A stretch of 64,000 nt of DNA from Nostoc sp. 106C (GTDB taxonomy: Bacteria; Cyanobacteriota; Cyanobacteriia; Cyanobacteriales; Nostocaceae). Positions 38,420 to 47,164 of the stretch are shown piece by piece. The stretch covers positions 30,640 to 94,639 of the forward strand of contig NZ_MTAW01000185.1 of assembly GCF_002154725.1 (NCBI RefSeq). Direction: 5' to 3'. The position numbers and the translations under genes were made by a program. The notes beneath the pieces were generated by a model, which was not told where the DNA came from, ran no database searches, and saw only the letters and a program-made list of their open reading frames with translations. The first letter of the stretch is position 1; each line of letters starts with the position of its first letter.

Positions 38420-38651
38420 AATGATTTAAGTTAAGCCCAGCTTCTTTTGCCATTGCTGCCAAACCTTTGGTTGCTAAGGTTTTGATTGCTTTAGTAGACA
38501 GCTTAAGTCTGACCCAGCGATTTCCCTCTGCCCACCAAACGCGCTTTTCTTGCAGATTTGCCTGCTGTAGGCGCTTAGTACGGCGATGAGAGTGAGAAAT
38601 TGCAAAGGCGTTATTTGCTTTCTTACCAGTTAGTTCACAGCGACGAGACAT
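38415..38651 (-). CDS. rpmB: 50S ribosomal protein L28
   Basis: A 78-residue basic protein with [49 protein letters not shown] and the C-terminus [10 protein letters not shown], all L28 hallmarks. ATG 38651 is chosen over an upstream ATG (38666) because it matches the family start (MSRRCELTG) and has GGAGA eight bases before it. It lies 223 bp downstream of htpG on the same strand. Confidence 0.96.
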   Translation of the reverse strand: MSRRCELTGKKANNAFAISHSHRRTKRLQQANLQEKRVWWAEGNRWVRLKLSTKAIKTLATKGLAAMAKEAGLNLNHY

Positions 38652-38874
38652 AGCAACTATCTCCAAATTTATAATTCAGTACAACCTTTCTATTCTAGGG
38701 GCTTTGGCGCGAAGATTTGGGTAAGTAATTGTCGAATACTTGGTTTCCTTGCAAAACACCTGGCTTTGGCGATGAACAATCAAGGGTTTCAAACTCGCCC
38801 AAAAGGTTTTATCTGTGTAATCACAACTTTCAGTTGCCTGATGCAAGATTCGGGACAAGGCATAATTGACGATG

Positions 38875-40863
38875 TTAATTGCTCACTTGCTCTGTTAGCT
38901 TGGTGAGTACCTCATTTGAACGCTCCACAAAGGATTTCATTCCTTCACCGTCAAAGCCTTTCTGCGACATTAATGCTAAATCATAGACGTGTTGGCAAAT
39001 CATGTTCACCAATTGGGTTGTGGGAGATAGACCATCACCTTGGATAATACTTCCTTGACTGAGATTTGCAAGATTTTGAATCAGGGGGTGAGCAGTATTC
39101 ACTAGCAAAATATGGTCTTCAGGAAACTCTGTGGTTTGCTGCTGCATCATCGCGTTCATTTCCCGCAGACGACGGAGTATTTCTGGTAATAGTACCATTG
39201 CAGGTGGTGTACCTTGGGGATTATCCGATTTCAAAGCTTCAGTGCGGATATTGAGTCTAGGTTTGTTGAGGGCTTTCTCAAATAACTCTTTGATTACCTC
39301 ACTCTTAGTTTTGTTAGTTGTTGGGTCGACAATTTCCCCAGCTTTATCTTGATCCAACAGCGTATTATCCAAGTCGGAGTCTACGCGTGTAAATTTGACA
39401 TCCTTATATTCCCGTTCTAAGAAGTTGATGAAGTGAGTATCGATGAAGGAGTCCATAAATAGGACTTCTAAGCCTTGATTTTTATGTAATTCTACGTAGG
39501 TAGCTTGTGATGCTTCATCTGTACAGTAGAAAACCTTGTTTTCGTGACGTTCTTTGTTGCGTTCTAAATATTCTTTGAGGGTGGTGTAAGGAGTACTGAG
39601 TTCTGAGTTTTGAGTGCTGAGAGAGGGAGAAGTAACATCTTGCCAAACATCTCCTTCTGAAGACTGTACCTCAACAGCTGGAGTGGCAGCAGCTTTTTCT
39701 GCAACTTTGGCGGTGCTGCGGAAAATGATGATGTCTTCGACTTGTTTTTTGAACTTTTCGTCGTTGAGAACACCAAATTTCACGAAAGTGCCAAGGTCTT
39801 TCCAGGCACTAATGTATTGTTCGCGGTTATCACGGTAAAGTTCTTTAAGGCGATCGCCTACTTTTTTGGCAATGTAGTCGCCGATTTTACGGACAGTGCG
39901 ATCGCCTTGCAGTGCACTCCGCGAAACATTCAGAGGAATATCGGTGCTATCAATTACTCCCCGCATCGGCATGAGAAATTGTGGGATAATTTCTTCGCAA
40001 TTGTCGCTGACAAAAACTTGATTGCAAAATAGCTTAATCTGCCCTTTCGTAACATCCACATCGGGCTTCATTTTGGGAAAATATAGAATCCCATTAATAA
40101 TGAAGGGATAGTCTGTATTTAGATGCACCCAAAGTAATGGCTCTTCCTGAAAAGGATAGAGATAGCGGTAAAATTCTAAATAATCTTCTTTGCTCAGGTT
40201 ACTAGGAGATTCTCGCCAAGGTGCTTTTTGCTGATTTAAGACTTCACCTTCCAGTTTGATGGGCACTGGCATGAAGTCGCAATATGTCTTAACAAGAGTC
40301 TTAATACGTGCTGACTCTAAATATTCTTCTTCTTCCGCTTGCAGAGTCAGGGTAATGGTGGTGCCGCGAGTTGTCCGGGATGATTCTTCTAAAGTAAACT
40401 CTGGGGAACCATCACAAGACCAATGTACTGCCTGCGCTCCTTCTTGGTAGGAAAGAGTATCAATTTCGACTTTTTGGGCCACCATGAAGGAGGAATAGAA
40501 GCCAAGACCGAAGTGACCGATAATTGGTTGGTCTGATTTGCTTTGATATTTGTGAATAAACTCTTCGGCACTAGAGAAAGCAACCTGATTAATGTATTTT
40601 TTAACCTCCTCTGCGGTCATCCCGATACCATTGTCGGAGATGGAGAGGGTCTTTTTGCTTTTATCTATGGAAATTTCGATTTCTGGTTCGCCGATGTCTC
40701 CGGCATAATCCCCAGCACGGGATACCATTTTTAGTTTTTGGATGGCATCTACAGCGTTGGATACGAGTTCCCGTAAGAAGATTTGGTGATCTGAGTAGAG
40801 AGACTTCTTAATAATGGGGAAAATATTCTCAGTATGAATACTGATTGTACCTTGTTCTAACAT
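38875..40863 (-). CDS. htpG: Molecular chaperone HtpG (Hsp90)
   Basis: A 662-residue Hsp90. The GHKL ATPase domain (about 1-220) shows FLRELVSNAVDAIQKL (ATP-site Glu/Asn), SISDNGIGMTAEEV, GHFGLGFYSSFMV and GTTITLTL; the middle domain contains the catalytic Arg region STDIPLNVSRSALQGD; the C-terminal dimerisation domain is present. The charged linker of eukaryotic Hsp90 is absent, as expected. In cyanobacteria HtpG is important under heat and supports phycobilisome and tetrapyrrole proteins. No CIRCE element is visible upstream. Confidence 0.96.
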   Translation of the reverse strand: MLEQGTISIHTENIFPIIKKSLYSDHQIFLRELVSNAVDAIQKLKMVSRAGDYAGDIGEPEIEISIDKSKKTLSISDNGIGMTAEEVKKYINQVAFSSAEEFIHKYQSKSDQPIIGHFGLGFYSSFMVAQKVEIDTLSYQEGAQAVHWSCDGSPEFTLEESSRTTRGTTITLTLQAEEEEYLESARIKTLVKTYCDFMPVPIKLEGEVLNQQKAPWRESPSNLSKEDYLEFYRYLYPFQEEPLLWVHLNTDYPFIINGILYFPKMKPDVDVTKGQIKLFCNQVFVSDNCEEIIPQFLMPMRGVIDSTDIPLNVSRSALQGDRTVRKIGDYIAKKVGDRLKELYRDNREQYISAWKDLGTFVKFGVLNDEKFKKQVEDIIIFRSTAKVAEKAAATPAVEVQSSEGDVWQDVTSPSLSTQNSELSTPYTTLKEYLERNKERHENKVFYCTDEASQATYVELHKNQGLEVLFMDSFIDTHFINFLEREYKDVKFTRVDSDLDNTLLDQDKAGEIVDPTTNKTKSEVIKELFEKALNKPRLNIRTEALKSDNPQGTPPAMVLLPEILRRLREMNAMMQQQTTEFPEDHILLVNTAHPLIQNLANLSQGSIIQGDGLSPTTQLVNMICQHVYDLALMSQKGFDGEGMKSFVERSNEVLTKLTEQVSN

Positions 40864-41377
40864 AACCTATTTTTAGATAAAAGTCGCTTATTGAGGATTT
40901 TAAGGGCATAGTCAGTGCGATCGCACTGCTTGAGAGGATTGTTTACCCCCATTCCGAAATGCGGATTTCCCTACCCCTTTTATCTGCTTCACAAAACTTA
41001 TACAATACACCCAAATTGTTGTTTATTTTCTATTTTAAGCAAGCTGGACTATTATTGCTTGTCTACGCACTTATGTAACTTATGCCAGAGCCTAAGGTAC
41101 AAAGTATACTAATTTATTCAACAGTATCAGATGCATTTAAATCTTTATCCATTACTTATGGCAGGCTACGCGAACAGATTATTTCAAATTACTGAATATC
41201 TATAATCAAGCCCGACAAAGGAATGTGAAACTTCTTTGCTAAACTCAAACAATAGCGAGCAATTATGGCATACCACAATAAACGAGTAAAGAACTTTCTC
41301 TTTGCAATTTATCGTGCAGTTGTCGTTATCTGGCTTAATTGATGATATAGCCTAATTTTTATAGCTTTTTTATATTC
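40864..41377. other. Spacer between htpG and the second polysaccharide cluster
   Basis: 514 bp without a supported gene. It contains the htpG promoter region and the 3' side of the GT-B gene. I see neither a strong terminator nor a repeat. Confidence 0.45.
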
Positions 41378-42460
41378 TTATTTTCCTTCTAGAAAAAGAA
41401 GAAGTTTTTCAATATAAGTTTTTATATTAAATGATTTTTGAAAAATTTTAGTACAGTTGGATGAATATTCTTGATAATTAGTTTGTATTTTATAAATAGC
41501 AGGAACTAACTCATCAATATTTTTTATAGCTACTCCTATTTTATTTTCTTCTACATAGTGCTGTAAATTAGTTTTACTTCTAACAATTACTGGCTTGCCA
41601 CATCTAATAAACTCTACAAGTTGACCTGATGCGCTTGATATGTAGTAATGATTTACATCTCCAATAGCATAGCCAATAAAACCAATATCACATAGCTTAA
41701 TTATTTCTGACAATTGATCTGGCGACACTCTAGAAGAGTTAATAAGGGGTGAAATTTCTAATTTTTTCAGCAATCTTTCTATCTCTTCTGATACAAAACC
41801 TTGAATAAATAAATTAAATTTTTTATAACTTTTTTGATAACATTTTATTAACTCGTTACTATATCGCCAACTAGCAATAGTACCACTTTGCATAAGTACA
41901 GGAAGTTGAGATTCAATACTTATTTTTTCTGGCAGTTTTACAGGTGGTAATGATACGGGCAAAAAGAAAATATCTTCTGGAATACCTTCATAATTAATAC
42001 TTCTTAAGAATACATGCAATCTTTCTGTATCTTGAATTATTAATTTCTGATTTTTACTGAGCCTTTTTCTAGTTAAATTAGATATGATAGATTGAATTAA
42101 ATGTTTATTTTTTACCTCATCATAGCCAACAAAATCATGACTCCATAAAATGGTTTTTTCTAGAAAAAACCAAGATGAGATAACATATAAAAAATTATCT
42201 ATAGCTAATATAATATCGTATGAATCTTGAATGCTTTTTATATATAAACTTATGAAATCTTTTATGATATTGATTAGTGGTTTATAGTCGCCATTTTTGA
42301 GTTTGCTATTAAGTTGTTCTGTCCATATTCCACGTTCATGTCCATAAAAGTAATCAATTTCATAATTTCCAGACAGTTCATTTATCAAATGTTTTACATG
42401 AGGGTACAAATCATCATCGTTAGGGAAGGGACTTACTAGTAATAATTTTTTCTTTTTCAT
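41378..42460 (-). CDS. GT-B fold glycosyltransferase (family 4-like)
   Basis: A 360-residue protein. The N-terminal KKKKLLLVSPFPNDDDLYPHV is a typical nucleotide-binding start for GT-B enzymes; the C-terminal domain has the donor-site pattern VKLP...VLMQSGTIASWRYSNELI, CDIGFIGYAIGD and SSASGQLVEFIRCGKPVIV (an E-x7-type acidic motif with the glutamate of VEF). No signal peptide. It would transfer a sugar in the cytoplasm. The DNA is conspicuously AT-rich, with long A/T runs, compared with neighbouring housekeeping genes, which suggests horizontal origin of this cluster. Last gene of the cluster, 33 bp after the methyltransferase. Confidence 0.75.
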   Translation of the reverse strand: MKKKKLLLVSPFPNDDDLYPHVKHLINELSGNYEIDYFYGHERGIWTEQLNSKLKNGDYKPLINIIKDFISLYIKSIQDSYDIILAIDNFLYVISSWFFLEKTILWSHDFVGYDEVKNKHLIQSIISNLTRKRLSKNQKLIIQDTERLHVFLRSINYEGIPEDIFFLPVSLPPVKLPEKISIESQLPVLMQSGTIASWRYSNELIKCYQKSYKKFNLFIQGFVSEEIERLLKKLEISPLINSSRVSPDQLSEIIKLCDIGFIGYAIGDVNHYYISSASGQLVEFIRCGKPVIVRSKTNLQHYVEENKIGVAIKNIDELVPAIYKIQTNYQEYSSNCTKIFQKSFNIKTYIEKLLLFLEGK

Positions 42461-42493
42461 AGTTTTTATTATCCAGATAAATGTTTTAATCCT

Positions 42494-43264
42494 TTAAAAA
42501 CTCTCGACAATAAAAACGCTACCCCACGTGTTAATATTTAGTGGTTTACCTGACATCCATTCCATATGATCAATTATCTTTAAACCTGTATTATTTAATA
42601 ATAATTCTAATTCAGTTTTAAATAAGTAACGCATTCGATGAGTCTCTCTAATCTCTTCGGTAGTACCGCTATTTTTATCTTGAATAAATATCTGATAGTT
42701 AACATCTACCAAATTGTCATTGGGATACATTTCAGGTTCAGCAATTCTAGTAACATAAATTTCTGAATCTTCTAGTCGTTTGATACGAATCTCTGGTGGT
42801 TCAGTCAGTACAGCAGGCCCGTACCAAATATCAAAGATGAAAATTCCCCTAGGCTTTAAATGTTGTTTGACTGTAGCAAAAGTTGCTAATAAATCTTCGT
42901 TGGTTGTTTGGTAGCTGATAACATGAAATAAAGATAAGGCAACATCAAAGGTTTGATTCAACCTAACTTGGCGAATATCTCCGTGAAAAAGTTTCAAATT
43001 AGAGGCTAGTTTATTAGGGAGTTGACAAATACGACTTTCAGCTTTTAGCAACATCTCCTGGCTAAAATCTACTCCGTTAATTTGATAACCCTCTTCAGCT
43101 AAAAGAACTGCATGTTTAGCTGTGCCACACCCTAGTTCTAAGATAGTTAATGCCTCGGGTGCATAGGTGTTAATTAGTCGACGAATAAAGTGAACTTCTC
43201 CTATATAGTCTTTATCGCGGTAGAGCAAGTCGTAGTAGCGGGCATAATTAGCAAATACATTCAT
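42494..43264 (-). CDS. Class I SAM-dependent methyltransferase, aminosugar-type
   Basis: A 256-residue methyltransferase. The SAM motif I is ILELGCGTAKHAVLLAEEGY (41-60), motif II contains GVDFSQEML, then LFHGDIRQVRL and ALSLFHVISY, a pattern shared with the DesVI/TylM1 N-methyltransferases that act on TDP-amino sugars. Beside a DegT aminotransferase, N-methylation of an amino sugar is a plausible role, but O-methylation is also possible. 67 bp separate it from the aminotransferase gene upstream. Confidence 0.78.
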   Translation of the reverse strand: MNVFANYARYYDLLYRDKDYIGEVHFIRRLINTYAPEALTILELGCGTAKHAVLLAEEGYQINGVDFSQEMLLKAESRICQLPNKLASNLKLFHGDIRQVRLNQTFDVALSLFHVISYQTTNEDLLATFATVKQHLKPRGIFIFDIWYGPAVLTEPPEIRIKRLEDSEIYVTRIAEPEMYPNDNLVDVNYQIFIQDKNSGTTEEIRETHRMRYLFKTELELLLNNTGLKIIDHMEWMSGKPLNINTWGSVFIVESF

Positions 43265-43331
43265 AATCTTAAGCTCTAAGTTTGAAACAGAATTCAGAAG
43301 AAATAAGCACTAATTTCTTTAAATATTCTCT

Positions 43332-44447
43332 TTATGTAAAAATTTCTCTGATTGCTCTTGCTACCTGCTCCATCTGCTCATCTGTCAATGCCATTCCACT
43401 AGGAATATAAAAACCACGGCGAGCGATTCTCTCTGCTACAGGACAAAACACATCTTTAAATAAACCCATATTTTGAAAAACAGGTTGTTCATGCATACAC
43501 CAGAAAAAAGGTCGTGTGCCAATTTGATAAGTACTCAAACGATGCATCACATATTCTGCATCAAAAGGTACACGATCGTTCAATACCAGGCCATATACCC
43601 AATAAATATTCTCGGCATAATCAGTTTGGCATATAGGTAACTCCAAACCAGGAATATTTAGTAAAAGTTCTGTATATCGCTTCCCGATGTGACGTTTGCG
43701 AGCCACAAACTCATCAAGCCGTTCTAACTGTGCAATGCCAATAGCGGCTTGTAAATTTGTCATCCTAAAGTTCCAGCCTAATTCTTCATGCACAAACCGT
43801 TTTTGAGCTTGAAAGCACAAATTACGTAAACTACGGCATCTGTTCGCCAATTTTTCATCATTAGTGAGTACCATTCCACCCTCACCAGTTGTAATGTGTT
43901 TGTTAGGGTAAAAACTAAAGGTACTGATAGCTCCAAAGCTCCCACACGGATGTCCTTGATACATCTGACCATGCATCTCAGCAGCATCTTCAATGATATG
44001 CAGTCCATATTTTTCAGCCAATACTAGTACTGCTTTGATATCTACAGGCAATCCATATATATGGACGACCATGATAGCTTTTGTTCTAGGTGTGATTTTT
44101 GCCTCAATCTGGCTGACATCCATATTCCAAGTCTGGGGGTCACAATCTACCACCACTGGTATTGCACCAGCGCGAACAATGGCAGATGCACAGGAAATTA
44201 TCGTAAAGGTAGGAAGAATTACCTCATCTCCAAAACCAATTTCTAATGCTGCAACTGCCACATCCAAAGCCACAGAACCATTGCTAACAGCAATGCCATA
44301 TTTTCGGCCTACTTTTGTAGCAAATTGCTCTTCAAATTGTTTAATAAAAGGTCCTTCTGAAGAAATCCAGCCAGTATCAATACACTCTAATAAATATTTT
44401 TTCTCGTTACCATCTAGTAATGGCTCATTTACTGGAATAGGATTCAT
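43332..44447 (-). CDS. DegT/DnrJ/EryC1/StrS-family sugar aminotransferase
   Basis: A 371-residue PLP-dependent aminotransferase. Visible signatures are SNGSVALDVAVAALEIGFGD (55-74), VDCDPQTWNMD, IEDAAEMHG (Asp154 contacting PLP nitrogen), FSFYPNKHITTGEGGM (Schiff-base Lys183) and the SLRNLCFQ/FRMTNLQAAIGIAQLERLD region. It transfers an amino group to a keto-sugar nucleotide. The start codon ATG shares one base with the stop of the cupin gene (TGATG), a sign of translational coupling. The regiochemistry (C3 or C4) is not clear. Confidence 0.9.
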   Translation of the reverse strand: MNPIPVNEPLLDGNEKKYLLECIDTGWISSEGPFIKQFEEQFATKVGRKYGIAVSNGSVALDVAVAALEIGFGDEVILPTFTIISCASAIVRAGAIPVVVDCDPQTWNMDVSQIEAKITPRTKAIMVVHIYGLPVDIKAVLVLAEKYGLHIIEDAAEMHGQMYQGHPCGSFGAISTFSFYPNKHITTGEGGMVLTNDEKLANRCRSLRNLCFQAQKRFVHEELGWNFRMTNLQAAIGIAQLERLDEFVARKRHIGKRYTELLLNIPGLELPICQTDYAENIYWVYGLVLNDRVPFDAEYVMHRLSTYQIGTRPFFWCMHEQPVFQNMGLFKDVFCPVAERIARRGFYIPSGMALTDEQMEQVARAIREIFT

Positions 44448-44887
44448 CAGTTACTCAACTCAACTACTTTAGTTTGCTCTGCGGTAATACCGACAAATCG
44501 GGTTTTATCTTGCTCTCCTACATAAGGACCTTGCTTGACTTCAAGCATCTCAATTTCTTCAAGAACTTCAAAGCCATGCCCTCCCGTTACTAAAAGTATG
44601 GTGTCGCCTGTTTCTAAAATTCTGCTGTCCAAGTATTGCTGTTGCTCGTTGTAAAAGTCTACACGGAGCTTACCCTTTTTGATAAACAGAACTTCTTGAG
44701 TGTATTGTACGTTTCTATTTACAGGATTGTGAACATGAGGCTGAATAACTGTTTTCGCCGGATGGTGCATATAGGCTAACTGTTGAGAAAGGTCATTGGA
44801 TGTGAAGAAATGAATGCCCATTTCATCAAAATATCTGGGAACAATTATGGCTAAAATTTGACCTTGATAGGTAACTTGCTGAATCAC
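44447..44887 (-). CDS. Cupin-fold protein of the sugar cluster
   Basis: A 146-residue single-domain cupin. The two motifs are QPHVHNPVNRNVQYTQEVLFIKKGKL (about 48-73, with His, His and Glu) and GDTILLVTGGHGFEVLEE (about 94-111, His). It is too short and lacks the RGSL-type motif for a FdtA-like ketoisomerase, so I do not assign that. A sugar-binding or isomerase role is suggested only by coupling with the aminotransferase. Start is GTG 44887. Confidence 0.68.
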   Translation of the reverse strand: MIQQVTYQGQILAIIVPRYFDEMGIHFFTSNDLSQQLAYMHHPAKTVIQPHVHNPVNRNVQYTQEVLFIKKGKLRVDFYNEQQQYLDSRILETGDTILLVTGGHGFEVLEEIEMLEVKQGPYVGEQDKTRFVGITAEQTKVVELSN

Positions 44888-45008
44888 TGTGATTATTCCT
44901 TATTATTCAATATTTTACTGTTATCATCGTAGTCCCAATAATCTAAAAGTATGAGTTATATAGATATTATAGTTTTGCTATTGTTTTTATAAAAAATATT
45001 TAATATAG

Positions 45009-45965
45009 CTAAGTTTTAAATTTTAAATTACGCTTTAAATGGTAATACAGAAAAGGAAAAACTATTTTAAAAATCGCTATTAAAATAATTTTTTTCTGTT
45101 TTATTACAGCAGGATTATATCGCACACACTTCCAAAGAAATACGGTAGATATCCAACGGTGTACTTTATCTGGAGGTGTTTCTAGAGATTTAAAAGTTAG
45201 GTATTTATAAATATTAGACAAAGTATATTTTTTTAAATATCCTAAAGATTCGGCTCTTGGAGTAGCAAAAGCTTTGTTTATTACTACTAAGCAAGTAATT
45301 TCTTGTCTTTTAAGATTAGCAGACATGGAATTTGTAGATAGTCTATATAATATTTGTACTTTTGGGACTACTACAAATTCATATTGAGCTGCTAAACGCA
45401 ACCACATATCCCAATCTTCAGCTGCGGTAAGTGATTCATCAAAACTACCAACTATGGTGAAAACTTCTTTACGAATTAAAGGATTAGAACCATTTTCTAT
45501 AAAATTCCATAGTAAAAGTTTTTGATAAACATCACCTGTGTCTGTAGTATGCCCCCCAGATTTCACAAACTTACCATCTGCATCAATATAATCTGTCCAG
45601 CTATAAGCTATGGAAGCATTTGGATATTCTTGTAGTGCAATTAACTGAGATTTCAATTTATCTGATGTCCATAGATCGTCAGCATCAATAAAAGAAATAT
45701 ACTCACCTAAAGATAATGCTATACCCCGGTTACGACTAGCAGCTAGACCAGCATTTGGATAAGAGAATATGCGTAACCGGGAATCAGTGAATTCAATTTC
45801 TTTAATAATATCTAAAGTAGAATCTTGAGAGCCATCATTAATGATGATTAGCTCCCAATTCACAAAAGTTTGATTTAAAACAGAATTAATAGTTTCAGCA
45901 ATTGTTTTTTCCCCATTATAAACTGGAAGCACTATAGAAATTAACGGCATATTCTTGAAAAACAT
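45009..45965 (-). CDS. Family 2 glycosyltransferase, tandem copy 1
   Basis: A 318-residue GT-A enzyme with PLISIVLPVYNGEKTIAETI (7-26), DGSQDSTLDIIKEI, the DAD motif SFIDADDLWTSDKL, a YSWTDYIDADGKF acceptor segment and AAEDWDMWLRLAAQYEFV. It closely resembles its neighbour at 45967, so the two come from a tandem duplication. ATG 45965 lies one base after the stop of the upstream gene, indicating translational coupling; ATG of Met6 (45950) is an alternative start. The C-terminus is basic and has a hydrophobic stretch that may bind the membrane. Confidence 0.86.
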   Translation of the reverse strand: MFFKNMPLISIVLPVYNGEKTIAETINSVLNQTFVNWELIIINDGSQDSTLDIIKEIEFTDSRLRIFSYPNAGLAASRNRGIALSLGEYISFIDADDLWTSDKLKSQLIALQEYPNASIAYSWTDYIDADGKFVKSGGHTTDTGDVYQKLLLWNFIENGSNPLIRKEVFTIVGSFDESLTAAEDWDMWLRLAAQYEFVVVPKVQILYRLSTNSMSANLKRQEITCLVVINKAFATPRAESLGYLKKYTLSNIYKYLTFKSLETPPDKVHRWISTVFLWKCVRYNPAVIKQKKIILIAIFKIVFPFLYYHLKRNLKFKT

Positions 45966-45966
45966 A

Positions 45967-46965
45967 CTAATTTTTGATTAAAAATGGATCTGTTTTCATA
46001 TATCCCAGTAAAGTACTTGTGTTATTAAGACAAGGGATTTTAGCCAACAACAAATGAGCGCATTTATCAGGTAAGATAGTAATTGTTGCCAGTTTTAATA
46101 AAGCTTTAAATATCACCTTTTTGAAAAGTATAGAGGGATCAGTTATAATAGCCTGAATCAGGAATTTAGCAGCTATCCAACCTTTCTTCCGTTCTGGTTT
46201 TCCTTCAAGTGTTCTATAAAGTAGAGTTTTATAAGTGTTTGCTAGGCAGTATGGCTTAAGGTATTGTAGGGATGAGGGAGTTTGTTTAAAAGTACGTTTA
46301 ATCACTTGTAAACATGCTTTTTCCATTTTGTAAACATCAGCAGACATTGAATTAGCTGAGATTCGATATAAGATTTGCGATTTAGGTACCACTACGAATT
46401 GATAGTGTGCAGCTAATCTTAACCACAAATCTGAGTCTTGAGCATTAGTTAGTAATTCATCAAAACCGCCAATCTCAATAAATTCCTGTCTCCGAATCAT
46501 GACATTGGAGCCATTGCCGATAAAATCGTCTAATAAAAGATGTGGATATACATTGCCTGTTACCGCGACTGTTCTACATGGACGTAAAAATTTACCTGTT
46601 TCATCTATGCAATCAGTCCAGCTATAAGCTACGGCAGCATTAGGATTTTCTAGTAACGCTTTGTATTGTGCTTCTAGCTTATCAGGTGTCCAAAGATCAT
46701 CAGCATCTAGAAAACTAACAAATTCGCCAATCGAATGAGAAAAACCTCGATTACGATTAACAGCTACATTAGCTTTAGGATAAGAAAATATCTTTATCCT
46801 TTCATCTTGAATTTTAGATATAACTTCTAATGTTGCATCTGTAGAACTTGCATTAATCAATATTAATTCAAATTGAGAGAATGTTTGATTAAGAACTGAA
46901 CTAATTGTTTCCTTAATGGTTTTTTCTCCATTAAAAACTGGAATAACTACAGATATAGTAGTCAT
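45967..46965 (-). CDS. Family 2 glycosyltransferase, tandem copy 2
   Basis: A 332-residue GT2 enzyme with TTISVVIPVFNGEKTIKETI (2-21), the DAD motif SFLDADDLWTPDKL, YSWTDCIDETGKF and NAQDSDLWLRLAAHYQFVVV. It is paralogous to the gene at 45009. In the acceptor region AAEDWDMWLRL of copy 1 reads NAQDSDLWLRL here, so the ED dyad common in GT2 enzymes is QD, which may change activity. It overlaps nothing and precedes copy 1 by one base. Confidence 0.86.
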   Translation of the reverse strand: MTTISVVIPVFNGEKTIKETISSVLNQTFSQFELILINASSTDATLEVISKIQDERIKIFSYPKANVAVNRNRGFSHSIGEFVSFLDADDLWTPDKLEAQYKALLENPNAAVAYSWTDCIDETGKFLRPCRTVAVTGNVYPHLLLDDFIGNGSNVMIRRQEFIEIGGFDELLTNAQDSDLWLRLAAHYQFVVVPKSQILYRISANSMSADVYKMEKACLQVIKRTFKQTPSSLQYLKPYCLANTYKTLLYRTLEGKPERKKGWIAAKFLIQAIITDPSILFKKVIFKALLKLATITILPDKCAHLLLAKIPCLNNTSTLLGYMKTDPFLIKN

Positions 46966-47164
46966 ACTGTATGTAAAATATATTGAGTATTATCAAAGAT
47001 AATTTATATATTAATCTACTAAGGATAACAGCATCATCAGTATATTTTCAGACTCTGTATATCCTTTTATGCTAATAAAATCTATATTAAAGAGGAGCCT
47101 TATAAGGCACGGGTTATCAATGAGAACATATTCTCTGGATTGAAAGTTTTACAGAGCAATGCTT

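Noticed and set aside
38676..38858. 60-codon minus-strand frame between htpG and rpmB
   Set aside because: Falls in the leader between two genes on the same strand; no family resemblance and no good start signal.
44447..44887. FdtA/QdtA-type sugar ketoisomerase
   Set aside because: The cupin motifs are present, but the RGxL-type N-terminal signature of that family is missing, so only cupin fold is claimed.
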